Origin: Pantoea vagans
GTDB lineage: Bacteria; Pseudomonadota; Gammaproteobacteria; Enterobacterales; Enterobacteriaceae
NCBI RefSeq assembly: GCF_004792415.1
Contig: NZ_CP038853.1
Span: 3,968,001 to 4,032,000 of the forward strand
Length of the DNA: 64,000 bases
Direction of reading: 5' to 3'
In this document: in pieces, positions 1 to 9,375 of the stretch
Position numbering within the stretch: position 1 is the first letter of the stretch
Layout: the number at the start of each line of letters is the position of its first letter
The notes under the pieces: model-generated
Seen by the model: the letters and a program-made list of their open reading frames with translations, nothing else
The model's database searches: none
Told to the model about the DNA's origin: nothing
Translations under genes and position numbers: made by a program

Positions 1-2
1 CC

Positions 3-776
3 GCGCTGGGCACGGATTCGTTCAGCGATCAGATGATCGCCGCCTGGCAGCAGGAGAAGGTGAATACGGACCTGATTCAGCGCCTCGATAATAAGATGCC
101 GGGCCTGTATGTGATTGAAACCGATGCCGACGGCGAGCGTACCTTCTGGTACTGGCGCAGTGATGCTGCCGCGCGTTACTGGCTCGACAGCCCGCAATCC
201 GCAGAGATAGCCGAACAGCTGTCGCACTACGATTATCTCTACCTTAGCGGCATCAGTCTGGCGATTCTGCCGCCGGCAAGCCGTGAGAAGCTGATGGCAT
301 TGCTGGCCCGCTGCCGGGCGAATGGCGGCAGGGTGATTTTTGATAACAATTACCGCCCGCGTTTATGGGCCGATCGCGCCAGCGCGCAGGCTGCGTATCG
401 CGCCATGCTCAACTGTACCGATATCGCTTTCCTGACGCTGGATGATGAACATCTGCTGTGGGGCGAGCAGCCGCTCGATGACGTTATTGCGCGTACCCGT
501 CAGGCCGGTGCCAGCGAAATCGTCATTAAGCGGGGTGCAGAATCCTGTCTGGTCGCTATCGGCGATGCGCCGCTGATCGAGGTGCCTGCGGTACATCTGG
601 CGAAGGAGAAAGTGATCGATACGACTGCCGCTGGCGATTCATTCAGTGCCGGATATCTGGCGCGTCGTCTGACGGGTGCCTCAGCGGAGGCCGCCGCGCA
701 GCGCGGACACCTGACCGCCAGCACCGTGATTCAGCATCGCGGCGCGATTATTCCGGCAACGGCGATGCCTGAGTGA
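3..776 (+). CDS. kdgK: 2-dehydro-3-deoxygluconokinase, 5' end cut by window
   Basis: Cytoplasmic pfkB-family sugar kinase that phosphorylates 2-keto-3-deoxygluconate (KDG) to KDPG, the step that feeds pectin and hexuronate breakdown into the Entner-Doudoroff aldolase. The reading frame is open from the first bases, so about 50 N-terminal residues lie outside the window; an ATG at position 33 is internal. Visible marks are a segment matching ALGTDSFS at the very start, the FDNNYRPRLW stretch, and the C-terminal pfkB signature DTTAAGDSFSAGY, whose Asp is the catalytic base. Similarity to E. coli KdgK runs along the whole visible part. A hairpin with T-tract follows about 50 bases after the stop and is shared with the convergent gene. 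KDG use fits a plant-associated enteric. Confidence 0.97.
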   Translation, partial: ALGTDSFSDQMIAAWQQEKVNTDLIQRLDNKMPGLYVIETDADGERTFWYWRSDAAARYWLDSPQSAEIAEQLSHYDYLYLSGISLAILPPASREKLMALLARCRANGGRVIFDNNYRPRLWADRASAQAAYRAMLNCTDIAFLTLDDEHLLWGEQPLDDVIARTRQAGASEIVIKRGAESCLVAIGDAPLIEVPAVHLAKEKVIDTTAAGDSFSAGYLARRLTGASAEAAAQRGHLTASTVIQHRGAIIPATAMPE

Positions 777-826
777 TGCTGTAGCAGTTAGCGTCGTAAA
801 GATCGATCTGCGAATGTAGATGACGG

Positions 827-852
827 AAAATGCGCCCCTGGGCGCATTTTTT
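827..852. terminator. bidirectional terminator between kdgK and msbA-like gene
   Basis: Perfect 10-bp stem (AAAATGCGCC / GGCGCATTTT, 827-836 and 841-850) with a 4-base loop. The A/T ends supply U-tracts in both directions. It sits between two convergent stops (776 and 874), so it can end both transcripts. Confidence 0.85.
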
Positions 853-873
853 AGCTTTGGGCATTCATGCCTC

Positions 874-2631
874 TTACGCACAAAGCGGCTGACTGAACTG
901 CATCTGATAGAGCCGCGCATACGCGCCGTTCTGTTGCAGCAGCTGCTGATGCGAGCCGCGTTCCACAATTCTCCCCTCTTCAATCAGCAGAATTTCATCT
1001 GCCTTTTCAATGGTTGAGAGCCGGTGAGCGATGATCAGCGTGGTCCGGTTCTGCTGTAGTGTTTCCAGCGCAGACTGAATCGCGCGTTCAGACTCGGTGT
1101 CCAGGGCCGAGGTCGCTTCGTCGAGGATCAGAATCGGGCTGTCGCGCAACAGGGCGCGGGCAATCGCGATGCGCTGACGCTGTCCACCCGACAGCAGCAC
1201 CCCATTTTCCCCAATCACCGTATCCAGTCCGTTATCCATTTTATTAATGAATTCCATGGCATGAGCCATCTCTGCCGCCTTTTCAATTTCCTCGCGGCGG
1301 AAAACATCGGTGCGGGCATAGGCAATGTTGTTGGCGACCGTATCGTTGAACAGGTGAACATGCTGAGAGACCAGCGCCATCTGCTCGCGCAGCGAGGCCA
1401 GGGTATAATCACGCAGGTCATGCCCATCCAGCAAAATTTCGCCGCTATCGATGTCGTAAAAGCGCGTCAGCAGGCTGGCGAGGGTCGATTTCCCTGAACC
1501 GGAACGGCCGACCAGCGCTACGGTTTTACCGGCGGGAAGGGTCAGATTGATATGCTGCAGCGCCGGGGTTTCCGATCCCGGATAGGTAAAGGTGACGTCG
1601 CGAAATTCAATGTTGCCGGTGGCGCGTTTAACCACGCGTGTACCTTCGTCTTTCTCCTGTTCCGTATCCAGAATCGCAAACAGTGTCTGACAGGCCGCCA
1701 TGCCGCGCTGGAACTGGGCATTGACGTTGGTCAGCGACTTTAACGGACGCATCAGCATCAGCATGGCGGAAAACACCGCGCTGATGGAGCCCGCCGTCAG
1801 CGTGGCCATCACCGAGGGGAAGCTGGCCGCATAAAGCACAAAGGCGAGTGCCGAGGAGGCGAGTAGCTGAATAATCGGATCGGAGAGCGAAGTCGCCGAG
1901 ACCATTTTCATTCCCTGGTGACGCATTTTGTTGCTGACCTGGCCGAAGCGGTCGGTCTCAACCTGCTGACCGCCGAACATCAGCACCTCTTTATGGCCTT
2001 TCAGCATCTGCTCTGCATGAGAGGTCACCTGCCCCATGGTGTTCTGCATATTTTTGCTGATGCGGCGGAAGCGCCGGGAGACGATGCGGATCGCCAGCGA
2101 CACAATCGGTGCCAGCACCAGCAGGATCAGAGAAAGCTGCCAGCTGTAGTAGAACATCATCACAAACAGGCCAAGAATCGAGGCCCCTTCACGTACTACC
2201 GTGACCAGCGATCCGGAAGAGGAAGACGCGACCTGTTCGCAGTCGTAGCTGATACGGGAGAGCAGCGTGCCGGTTGATTGCTGATCAAAGAACGATACCG
2301 GCATACCCATCATGTGACTGAACAGCCGACGACGCAGGGTCATGACCACTTTGCCTGACACCCAGGAGATGCAGTAGCTGGAGATATAGCCGCTGACGCC
2401 GCGGATCAGGATCAGCCCGATAATCACCAGCGGCATCCAGACCAGAATGCCGTGGTTATTTTTGCCAATCACATCGTCCAGCAGCGTCTTCAGTAACGTC
2501 AGCATAAACGGGTCTATAGCAGCATTGACGATCAGGGCAACACCCGCAACCAGCAGTCCCAGCCTGAAAGGAGAAACTGTCGGCCACAGGCGACCAAAGG
2601 TTTGTCTGGTAGAGAGATCGGTATCAAACAT
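874..2631 (-). CDS. msbA: MsbA-family ABC exporter (permease-ATPase fusion)
   Basis: Half-size ABC exporter of 585 residues: about six membrane helices in the first 320 residues, then a nucleotide-binding domain with Walker A GRSGSGKS (about 375-382), signature LSGGQ (480-484) and Walker B ILILDE (504-505). It resembles E. coli MsbA (582 residues) almost end to end, including SWVSGKVVM and [14 protein letters not shown], so flipping of core-lipid A across the inner membrane is the expected activity. An ATG three codons upstream (2640) is possible, but a GGTAAG sits 9 bases before the ATG at 2631 and that start also matches the MsbA N-terminus. Oddity: the usual partner lpxK is not here; the gene stands alone between kdgK and a hydrolase. 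It may be a second MsbA with a related substrate, or the relocated sole copy. Confidence 0.85.
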   Translation of the reverse strand: MFDTDLSTRQTFGRLWPTVSPFRLGLLVAGVALIVNAAIDPFMLTLLKTLLDDVIGKNNHGILVWMPLVIIGLILIRGVSGYISSYCISWVSGKVVMTLRRRLFSHMMGMPVSFFDQQSTGTLLSRISYDCEQVASSSSGSLVTVVREGASILGLFVMMFYYSWQLSLILLVLAPIVSLAIRIVSRRFRRISKNMQNTMGQVTSHAEQMLKGHKEVLMFGGQQVETDRFGQVSNKMRHQGMKMVSATSLSDPIIQLLASSALAFVLYAASFPSVMATLTAGSISAVFSAMLMLMRPLKSLTNVNAQFQRGMAACQTLFAILDTEQEKDEGTRVVKRATGNIEFRDVTFTYPGSETPALQHINLTLPAGKTVALVGRSGSGKSTLASLLTRFYDIDSGEILLDGHDLRDYTLASLREQMALVSQHVHLFNDTVANNIAYARTDVFRREEIEKAAEMAHAMEFINKMDNGLDTVIGENGVLLSGGQRQRIAIARALLRDSPILILDEATSALDTESERAIQSALETLQQNRTTLIIAHRLSTIEKADEILLIEEGRIVERGSHQQLLQQNGAYARLYQMQFSQPLCA

Positions 2632-3123
2632 GAGATGCATCTTACCGTTGTGAACAGACGGATGATGTTATGTTAAACCGCATCAACCAACAGGAAACTG
2701 CCTCGTGGTAAATGATGCCGACCATTCCCAAATGAGACTGGCACATTCATCTCAGCATTGAGGCGGAGCTCACTCTGTCACTAAAAGCATTATGTCGCCT
2801 TAACAGCAAACAGCGTGATATCCGGTAAATTGCGGCTAAAAAAGCGGCCCGTGCCAGCCATTTACCTTAAGCTGAAAATTAGTGGTTAATAACAGACACT
2901 CTGCGGCAACCCCCGTTAACCCCTCTTATAATTTATTGATTAAAATTAATCCTTTACGCAGAAAGATCTCTTTCCAGGCATAGTCCGAATCTGGTCAGAT
3001 TCGCCCTTTTCGGATGGACGACCGCCTGAAAAAAGACCATCTTTTAATCAAAAGACAGCAGGACGCTGTTCTCTCCGGCCGCGAACAAAACAATTAAAAT
3101 ATTCCCCGCATCAGGATCTATTT
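2632..3123. promoter_or_regulatory. divergent promoter region, msbA-like / hydrolase
   Basis: About 490 bases between two divergent genes, with no convincing reading frame. It is AT-rich toward the hydrolase. A TATAAT lies at 2927-2932, but I see no good -35 element. An 18-base palindrome, CGAATCTG-GT-CAGATTCG, lies at 2986-3003 and could be an operator. An AGGA at 3113-3116 is the ribosome site of the hydrolase. Promoter positions are inference. Confidence 0.4.
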
Positions 3124-3996
3124 ATGCACACAGAAATTATTAATATCTGGCCACACGGTGATGCGCCAGGCGCCAGCGACTCCCGCGCCGAACCGCAGAT
3201 TGTCGATATGGCAAAAGAGTATGAGCCTTACGATCGCGCCGCGACCGGCGTGCGTTGCCCGGAGATGGCGATCTGGCATCCGGTCGAATCCAACGGCATT
3301 ACCCTGCTGGTTGCACCGGGCGGTGGCTATCAGCGTGTAATGATCGATCGTGAAGGCAGCGCGCTGGCGACCTTCTTTACCTCCATGGGCTATACCCTGG
3401 CGGTCATGACCTATCGCCTGCCCTACGACGGGCATCACGAAGGCCCCGATGCGCCGCTGGCCGATGCACAGCGCGCGGTTCGCGTCCTGCGCGATCGGGC
3501 ACAGCGCGGCCTGAACGGTAAATACATTGTGATGATGGGCTTTTCGGCAGGTGGCCACGTGGCAGCCAGTCTGGGAACGCGTTTCGCAGAGAAACTCTAT
3601 CCGGTGCAGGATGGCGCTGAAAACTTCTCGCCGCGTCCGGATGCGATGGTACTGGTCTATCCCCTGATCAGCATGCGTGACGGCATCGCCCATGAAGGTG
3701 CCAGAACCCGCCTGCTGGGTGCGTGGCCGGATCAGAAAACGATTGAAGCCTACTCAATGGAAACCCGGGTTCATCCGCTGGTGCCGCCGACGCTGTTAAT
3801 CCACGCCGCCGACGATGATGATGTCTCCGTGAATCACAGCATGGCGTTTTTCGGCGCGCTGCGTGAGCACAAGGTTCCGGCAGAGGTGCATTTCTATCAG
3901 AAAGGCGGGCACGGATTTGGTATCCGTGGCGTGGCAGATTTGCCCCTCGCCAGCTGGCCGATGTTAGTGACCGAGTGGCTCAGGGCAAAAACCTGA
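3124..3996 (+). CDS. alpha/beta hydrolase (acetyl-esterase/Aes-like)
   Basis: Predicted cytoplasmic serine esterase of 290 residues; no signal peptide. The catalytic elements can be read off: an APGGGY oxyanion-type loop at 64-69, nucleophile elbow GFSAGGH with Ser141, an Asp cluster at 230-233 and His263 in GGHGFG. This is the Aes / acetyl-xylan-esterase-like branch of the fold (COG0657 type). The natural substrate cannot be told from sequence; deacetylation of a plant oligosaccharide is a guess suggested only by kdgK nearby. The start has AGGA seven bases upstream. It stands alone, convergent with yhjJ with two bases between the stops, and is not part of the E. coli gene order here, so it is an insertion relative to that map. 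Confidence 0.85.
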   Translation: MHTEIINIWPHGDAPGASDSRAEPQIVDMAKEYEPYDRAATGVRCPEMAIWHPVESNGITLLVAPGGGYQRVMIDREGSALATFFTSMGYTLAVMTYRLPYDGHHEGPDAPLADAQRAVRVLRDRAQRGLNGKYIVMMGFSAGGHVAASLGTRFAEKLYPVQDGAENFSPRPDAMVLVYPLISMRDGIAHEGARTRLLGAWPDQKTIEAYSMETRVHPLVPPTLLIHAADDDDVSVNHSMAFFGALREHKVPAEVHFYQKGGHGFGIRGVADLPLASWPMLVTEWLRAKT

Positions 3997-3998
3997 CG

Positions 3999-5489
3999 TT
4001 ACGCGGCGGGCGGAACGTCTTTGACGTTGCTATCCGGTGGACTGGCTTCATTGCTGGTCGCCGGTGCTGCTGATGGGGACATCACTTTGTCCCAGCTATT
4101 TTGCAGGCTCTTCACGTTGGTTTCTGCTTCGCCTTCCGGCTGAATCAGAACCATCATCAGTTCCTGCGTCAGCTGCTGGCGCAGCTCCTGGTTCAGCTGT
4201 TCACGGGTCAGGCCGGCCAGGAAAGTCTGACGCAGCTTCTGATACTGCTCAGGTGCGATATCGACCACGGCGTTCTGCTGCGAGCGCAGGCGCTGACTCA
4301 TCAGCACATCGGTGTCGGTGCGGGCATACGTGGTAAACAGCTTGTTCAGCTCCAGCAGCTTCTGCGCCATCAGCGCATCAAACTCCTCCTGCGGTAAACC
4401 TTTATCACGCACGTTTGCCAGCTCACGCGCCACCAGATTCATATTCTGCGCCAGATTTTCATTGCGCCCATCCAGGTTGATCGAGCACTGCGCACGCTGA
4501 TAGAGCACGCGGCAGTCAAATCCGACCTGGATGCCCTGCGCCTTACTGTCACTCAGCGCACGCTGGACATGCCAGAACAGCGCTTCACGAGCCAGATCGC
4601 CCTGCCAGTAACGCTGCAGATTCTGAGAGTCACGAATCGGCTGCCACGGCGTATCCCACACCAGTGAGAGGCGATCCTGGGTCATGTTGCTGCTGACCAG
4701 GTTGACCGGCTCATGCGGCAACGGCGACAGGGTGGGCAGTGGCGCAGGGGTTTCACGTTTGCCGGTTAACGCCGAGAAGGTTTTGTTGATCTGTTCAGAG
4801 AGGTTACGGCTGTCGACGTTGCCTACCACGTAGAGCGTCATCGCATCCGGGGTATACCACTGATGATAAAAATCGCTGAGCTGAGTTAAATCGACCGGCG
4901 CACGCGGCTGCGCGGCGGGATCGTGCGCCAGCAGCGCGGAGCCTTTCAGGCGGTAACGCCACCAGACATCCTGCGGATCTTTCGGCCAGGTCGCCACCGG
5001 ATCGGAAGCGGCCAGCGCGGTGTTAACCACCTCTTCAGTGATCGCCATATTGCCTGCCGTGGCCGCCAGCCAGTTCAGCGCTTCTTTCAGCAGCTCAGGG
5101 CGGTTATTCGGCAGACTCAGATTATATTGGGTGGAATCATAGGAGGCGATGACGGGCGGCAGCGGATGCTGAGGATCCATCGCCTGTTGCCATAGCGCGC
5201 GCTGCTGCTGCGTATCGAGCGCCGTGTTATGCACCATCGCCAGACGCGACAGCAGATGGCTGAAGCCGGTCTGTTGCGCACTTTCCACCAGCGAACCGGT
5301 GTTCACCACCAGACGCAGTTCAATGCGGTCACTGGGGCGCTGCGGTGTGGCCAGTAACTGCCAGTTAAATCCATTATCCAGCTTGCCTTCCTGCCAGGCC
5401 GGATCCGGTTGCAGCGTTTCTGCCTGGAGACCAAAGCTGCCTGCCAGCACTAATCCACCAACCAAAAGCCGAATTCTGGTGCCCTGCAT
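3999..5489 (-). CDS. yhjJ: M16 peptidase-like periplasmic protein YhjJ, probably inactive
   Basis: Protein of 496 residues matching E. coli YhjJ (498 residues) along its length. A signal peptide (hydrophobic stretch, cleavage near residue 23, LQA) places it in the periplasm. It has the fold of insulinase/pitrilysin M16 peptidases, but the zinc motif HxxEH is not kept: the aligned stretch reads HLLSR in GFSHLLSRLAM, so the catalytic Glu and second His are missing, as in E. coli YhjJ. It is therefore more likely a structural or chaperone-like relative than a protease. The C-terminus is Ala/Ser/Pro-rich. It follows dctA on the same strand, separated by that gene's terminator hairpin. Function unknown. 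Confidence 0.9.
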   Translation of the reverse strand: MQGTRIRLLVGGLVLAGSFGLQAETLQPDPAWQEGKLDNGFNWQLLATPQRPSDRIELRLVVNTGSLVESAQQTGFSHLLSRLAMVHNTALDTQQQRALWQQAMDPQHPLPPVIASYDSTQYNLSLPNNRPELLKEALNWLAATAGNMAITEEVVNTALAASDPVATWPKDPQDVWWRYRLKGSALLAHDPAAQPRAPVDLTQLSDFYHQWYTPDAMTLYVVGNVDSRNLSEQINKTFSALTGKRETPAPLPTLSPLPHEPVNLVSSNMTQDRLSLVWDTPWQPIRDSQNLQRYWQGDLAREALFWHVQRALSDSKAQGIQVGFDCRVLYQRAQCSINLDGRNENLAQNMNLVARELANVRDKGLPQEEFDALMAQKLLELNKLFTTYARTDTDVLMSQRLRSQQNAVVDIAPEQYQKLRQTFLAGLTREQLNQELRQQLTQELMMVLIQPEGEAETNVKSLQNSWDKVMSPSAAPATSNEASPPDSNVKDVPPAA

Positions 5490-5671
5490 GTGAACCCCTA
5501 CTCAAATAATTCAAATATCGTTATCACTGGCGCATATTGCCGCTGTTATTAACGAATCGGCTGGCGCCGAATCGCGCTGTTATCCAACAACAGAGTGTTT
5601 GACCACAGGAAGCTCAGGATGTCGCGCAACGAAGTGAAAAACGTCAAAAAAAACAAGTGGGGTTCATTATG

Positions 5672-5710
5672 CAAATGCCCGCTGTCAGGGCAAGCGACAG
5701 CGGGCATTTG
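5672..5710 (-). terminator. terminator-like hairpin after dctA
   Basis: A perfect 15-bp stem (arms 5672-5686 and 5696-5710, AAATGCCCGCTGTC type) with a 9-base loop, 25 bases after the dctA stop. The nearest T-run on the minus strand is 17 bases further on, so termination may be partial or the hairpin may serve as an RNA end-protector. Confidence 0.65.
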
Positions 5711-5735
5711 TGGGGATTTAAGTGAAATTCAATGA

Positions 5736-7025
5736 TTAAATTGAAGATTCAGACGCTTTATTCTCCTTATTACGGCCTGCCAGCGTGTCGGTCAGCTGTT
5801 TATGATCCAGCTGATCGACCCACTTCGCGACCACCACGGTCGCCACACCGTTACCGATCAGGTTAGTCAGCGCACGGGCTTCGGACATAAAGCGGTCAAT
5901 ACCGAGTATCAGCGCCAGACCCGCCACCGGCAGATGTCCTACCGCAGAGAGCGTCGCCGCCAGTACGATAAATCCGCTTCCGGTTACCCCCGCTGCGCCT
6001 TTCGAGGAGAGCAGCAGCACCACCAGCAGCGTAATCTGATGGAAGATATCCATGTGCGCATTGGTCGCCTGAGCGATAAACACCGCCGCCATGGTCAGGT
6101 AAATCGAGGTGCCGTCGAGGTTAAAGGAGTAACCGGTGGGGATCACCAGCCCGACCACTGATTTTTTACAGCCCAGTTTCTCCATCTTATCCAGCATACG
6201 CGGCAGCGCAGACTCGGAAGAGGAAGTCCCCAGCACAATCAGCAGCTCTTCTTTGATATAGGCAATGAACTTAAAGATGCTGAATCCGGCAAACAGACGC
6301 GCAATCAGCCCCAGCACGATCACCACAAACAGCACGCAGGTGATGTAGAAGCAGATAATCAGCTGGCCGAGCTGCACCAGTGATCCCACGCCATATTTAC
6401 CGATAGTGAACGCCATTGCGCCAAATGCCCCTATCGGTGCCAGACGCATGATCATGTTAATAATGCCGAAAATCACTTTTGAGAAATTTTCAATCACGTT
6501 GAAAATCAGCGTGCCGGTATTACCCAGGCGATGCAGGGCAAAACCAAACAGAATGGCGAACAGCAATACCTGCAGAATGTTGCCGCTGGCAAAGGCGCCA
6601 ATCACGCTGTTAGGAATAATATCCAGCAGGAAGGGAACGATGCCCTGCTGTTCTGCCTGCTGGGCGTACATCGCCACGGCTTTAGCGTCCAGCGTGGCAG
6701 GATCAACGTTCATCCCCGCACCTGGCTGCACGACGTTCACCACGATCAGGCCGATAATCAGCGCGATGGTGCTGACAATTTCAAAATAGAGCAGGGCTAC
6801 TGCGCCGGTCCGCCCTACCGCTTTCATGCTTTCCATGCCAGCGATGCCGGTCACCACGGTACAGAAAATCACCGGGGCGATAATCATCTTGATTAATTTA
6901 ACAAAGCCATCTCCCAGCGGCTTCATCTGAGTCCCTAACTCCGGGTAAAAATGGCCTAACAAAACGCCGATGCCAATCGCCATCAGCACCTGGAAGTAAA
7001 GGCTTTTAAAAAGTGAGGTTTTCAT
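5736..7025 (-). CDS. dctA: C4-dicarboxylate/proton symporter DctA
   Basis: Inner-membrane carrier of the DAACS (glutamate/dicarboxylate-cation symporter) family that takes up succinate, fumarate, malate and aspartate under aerobic conditions. It has 429 residues against 428 in E. coli. The family signature [10 protein letters not shown] in the re-entrant loop, the [16 protein letters not shown] stretch and the [12 protein letters not shown] substrate-site helix are all present. The N-terminus [13 protein letters not shown] is identical in type to E. coli DctA, supporting the start. It lies between yhjJ and pdeK exactly as in E. coli. The 225-base upstream region holds a small hairpin (CCCAGG-AAAC-CCTGGG, 7159-7174), which may end the pdeK transcript. 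No clear DcuR or CRP site was found by eye. Confidence 0.97.
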   Translation of the reverse strand: MKTSLFKSLYFQVLMAIGIGVLLGHFYPELGTQMKPLGDGFVKLIKMIIAPVIFCTVVTGIAGMESMKAVGRTGAVALLYFEIVSTIALIIGLIVVNVVQPGAGMNVDPATLDAKAVAMYAQQAEQQGIVPFLLDIIPNSVIGAFASGNILQVLLFAILFGFALHRLGNTGTLIFNVIENFSKVIFGIINMIMRLAPIGAFGAMAFTIGKYGVGSLVQLGQLIICFYITCVLFVVIVLGLIARLFAGFSIFKFIAYIKEELLIVLGTSSSESALPRMLDKMEKLGCKKSVVGLVIPTGYSFNLDGTSIYLTMAAVFIAQATNAHMDIFHQITLLVVLLLSSKGAAGVTGSGFIVLAATLSAVGHLPVAGLALILGIDRFMSEARALTNLIGNGVATVVVAKWVDQLDHKQLTDTLAGRNKENKASESSI

Positions 7026-7250
7026 AAACAGGTGTCCACTAACGCCGTGAGGTGATGTTGTCGGATTCGTTATTGTGACTGGCGGGCAACAGAGGTGGCG
7101 CCTGACAGTAACCCGAAAATAACACTCTGTTTACGTGATTAATACAGGGTGACAAACGCCCAGGAAACCCTGGGATCGTAATTCTGAACTGAAACGCTTC
7201 AGCAAGGGGTTTTGTAACTAAAATTCTCGCAAAATCAATGAATCAGGCAA

Positions 7251-9257
7251 TTATTGCGGCAGTGAAGAGTTTTCGATCCACGTCTCGTTGAATCGGCTCA
7301 CCGGCAACGCTTCCGCATAGAGATAGCCCTGACCGATAGCGATACCGCGCGCCAGCAGCCAGTCGCGCTGCTCCGCCGTTTCCACGCCTTCAGCAATCAC
7401 CTCAAGATGGATAATCTCGGCGATGGCCGCCACGATGCGGACCATGGTGTCGTCATGCGGCAGTGCCGCCACAAAGCTGCGATCCATCTTCAGTTTGTTA
7501 ACCGGCAACGCTTTGAGCTGATGGAGATAGTTCAGGTTGGAATAGCCCATGCCGAAATCATCCAGCGCCACCGCCACGCCGGTCTGCTGCAACAGTCGCA
7601 GCATCGATATCGCCTGTTCCGCATCGTCAAGCTGAGCCGTCTCTGTCACTTCCAGCACCAGGGTACCAGGTGCGATGCGGTGGCGCGCCAGCAAAGATTG
7701 CAGATGAGAAACTACGCCGGTATCCCGCAGTTGCACCGCGGAAATATTCACACTCAGCGGCAGCATAATGCCCTGTCGCTGCCAGCCAGCCAGAATGCGG
7801 CACGCCTCTTCAAACACCCAGCGGCCAATCGCGCTAATCACGCCAATCTCTTCGGCACTGGCAATAAACTCTTCGGTCAGACCGTAACTGCCATCTGGCT
7901 GGCGCATACGCAGCAGCGCTTCTGCGCCGGTTAACCTGCCGGTGCGCATATCCACCTGAGGTTGCAGGTAGAGGGCGAACTGCTCATCGTGCAGCCCCTG
8001 CAGAATGTCATGCTCCTGCGTCAGGCGTTTCTGCGCGCGCTCGGTCAGGGCAGCGTCAAAGAACAGAATCTGATTTTTGCCCTGATGACGGGCCGACATC
8101 ATCGCCGAGGTTGCACGGTCAAGCAGCTCATTCGCGCTCAGCGGCCGATCGTCGCGCAGCGCCAGACCGATACTGACGTTAGGACGCAGCTGCAGCTGAT
8201 GCAGGTTGACCGGCTGATTCAGGCGAATCATCAGGTTGCGCGCCAGGCGCAGCGCACGGAACGGATTGCTGGCGCGCTTCATTAACAGCACGAAGTCGCT
8301 GACACCGGTCTGTGCCAGCAGGGTATGGTCATCCAGCGTATGCCGGATCTTCTCCACCAGCGTCAGCATCAGCGTATCGCGCTGCTCATCGCTCAGTACG
8401 CCGTTAGCTTCCTGCAACGTTTCAATGCGGATCACCATCAGACCCAGAGGCTGTTCAGGGTTGCACATGAACTGCTCGACCAGCGCCAGAAACAGCGTAC
8501 GGTTAGGCAGATCGGTGACGGCAAAATGGGTGGTCAGCCGACTCATCTCGTCATGAATAGACTCCAGCACCTGCTGATTGCGGTTGTAGCTGCGAATCAG
8601 CATGCCGATTTCGTCATCGCGGTGGCTCTGCGGCAGGGTCAGTTTATGCGTCAGAATCGACTGCGGTGGCAGCTCCTGCAGCTCCCGTGAGAGATTGCGC
8701 AGCGGATGCACCACCAGCCGGTTGATGCACCAGCTGATCGCCACGGAGAGGATCAGCGCCAGCAGCAGATAGGTGATGATCATGGTCGAGAGCGTGCTGA
8801 GGATAAACTGGTAGACGCGCGTCGAGTTAGCCTGCAACACCAGATAGGCCAGCGGCTTCGGCATCCCGGTATTTTCCACCGAATAGAGCGGCAGGGTAAT
8901 CTGCACCGGCAGCTCAAACAGGCGGGCCACCAGAAGCGGCACCGGTTTTTCCGTCTCAAAGTCGGCGTGCAGGGCCTGGAACGCATTCGGCAGCACTACA
9001 TCGGCGCGCGATAAAATACCGGCTGGCTTCAGTGAATGAAGAATGCGTTCGGCCTGAGAAATATCGGCACGCAGCACCGCTTCCGACAGCGGCTGGCGGA
9101 CGGTGTGTGCGATATTCTCCATCTGCTGGGCGTAGTCAATCCTGCGCTGCTGCACAAAATGAAACAGTTGGATGACGATAAAGATACTGATGGTGATAAC
9201 CGCAACCAGCGAAACTGTCGCCATCTGCTTTATCGTAAGTGACCGGCTTACGCGCAA
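7251..9257 (-). CDS. pdeK: EAL-domain c-di-GMP phosphodiesterase PdeK (HmsP type)
   Basis: Membrane-bound regulator that probably breaks down c-di-GMP near the cellulose synthases. Order: transmembrane helix near the N-terminus, periplasmic segment, second helix (about 170-190) followed by a HAMP-like part, a degenerate GGDEF domain (the active motif reads SDFVLL), then an EAL domain with EALLR and DDFGMGY, so the phosphodiesterase site looks intact. I start at a TTG (9257): GGGAG lies 9 bases upstream and the resulting N-terminus, (M)RVSRSLTIKQMA, matches E. coli YhjK. An ATG-started frame reaching 9326 would add 23 residues with no homology. It follows bcsC by 118 bases without an obvious terminator, so it may be read through from the bcs operon. 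Confidence 0.9.
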   Translation of the reverse strand: MRVSRSLTIKQMATVSLVAVITISIFIVIQLFHFVQQRRIDYAQQMENIAHTVRQPLSEAVLRADISQAERILHSLKPAGILSRADVVLPNAFQALHADFETEKPVPLLVARLFELPVQITLPLYSVENTGMPKPLAYLVLQANSTRVYQFILSTLSTMIITYLLLALILSVAISWCINRLVVHPLRNLSRELQELPPQSILTHKLTLPQSHRDDEIGMLIRSYNRNQQVLESIHDEMSRLTTHFAVTDLPNRTLFLALVEQFMCNPEQPLGLMVIRIETLQEANGVLSDEQRDTLMLTLVEKIRHTLDDHTLLAQTGVSDFVLLMKRASNPFRALRLARNLMIRLNQPVNLHQLQLRPNVSIGLALRDDRPLSANELLDRATSAMMSARHQGKNQILFFDAALTERAQKRLTQEHDILQGLHDEQFALYLQPQVDMRTGRLTGAEALLRMRQPDGSYGLTEEFIASAEEIGVISAIGRWVFEEACRILAGWQRQGIMLPLSVNISAVQLRDTGVVSHLQSLLARHRIAPGTLVLEVTETAQLDDAEQAISMLRLLQQTGVAVALDDFGMGYSNLNYLHQLKALPVNKLKMDRSFVAALPHDDTMVRIVAAIAEIIHLEVIAEGVETAEQRDWLLARGIAIGQGYLYAEALPVSRFNETWIENSSLPQ

Positions 9258-9375
9258 AAAAATTCTCTCCCGACGATGAAAAAAGCCCAGATAGCAGACA
9301 GGACAATGCCCGCCAGTATATCCCATAAACTGACTTTTTTACCGTCTGAAAAGTCCTGCTTTTTCCCGTTCCGTG

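Noticed and set aside
5619..5735. 38-codon frame between yhjJ and dctA on the plus strand
   Set aside because: It runs straight through the 15-bp hairpin that follows dctA and has no ribosome site; chance frame.
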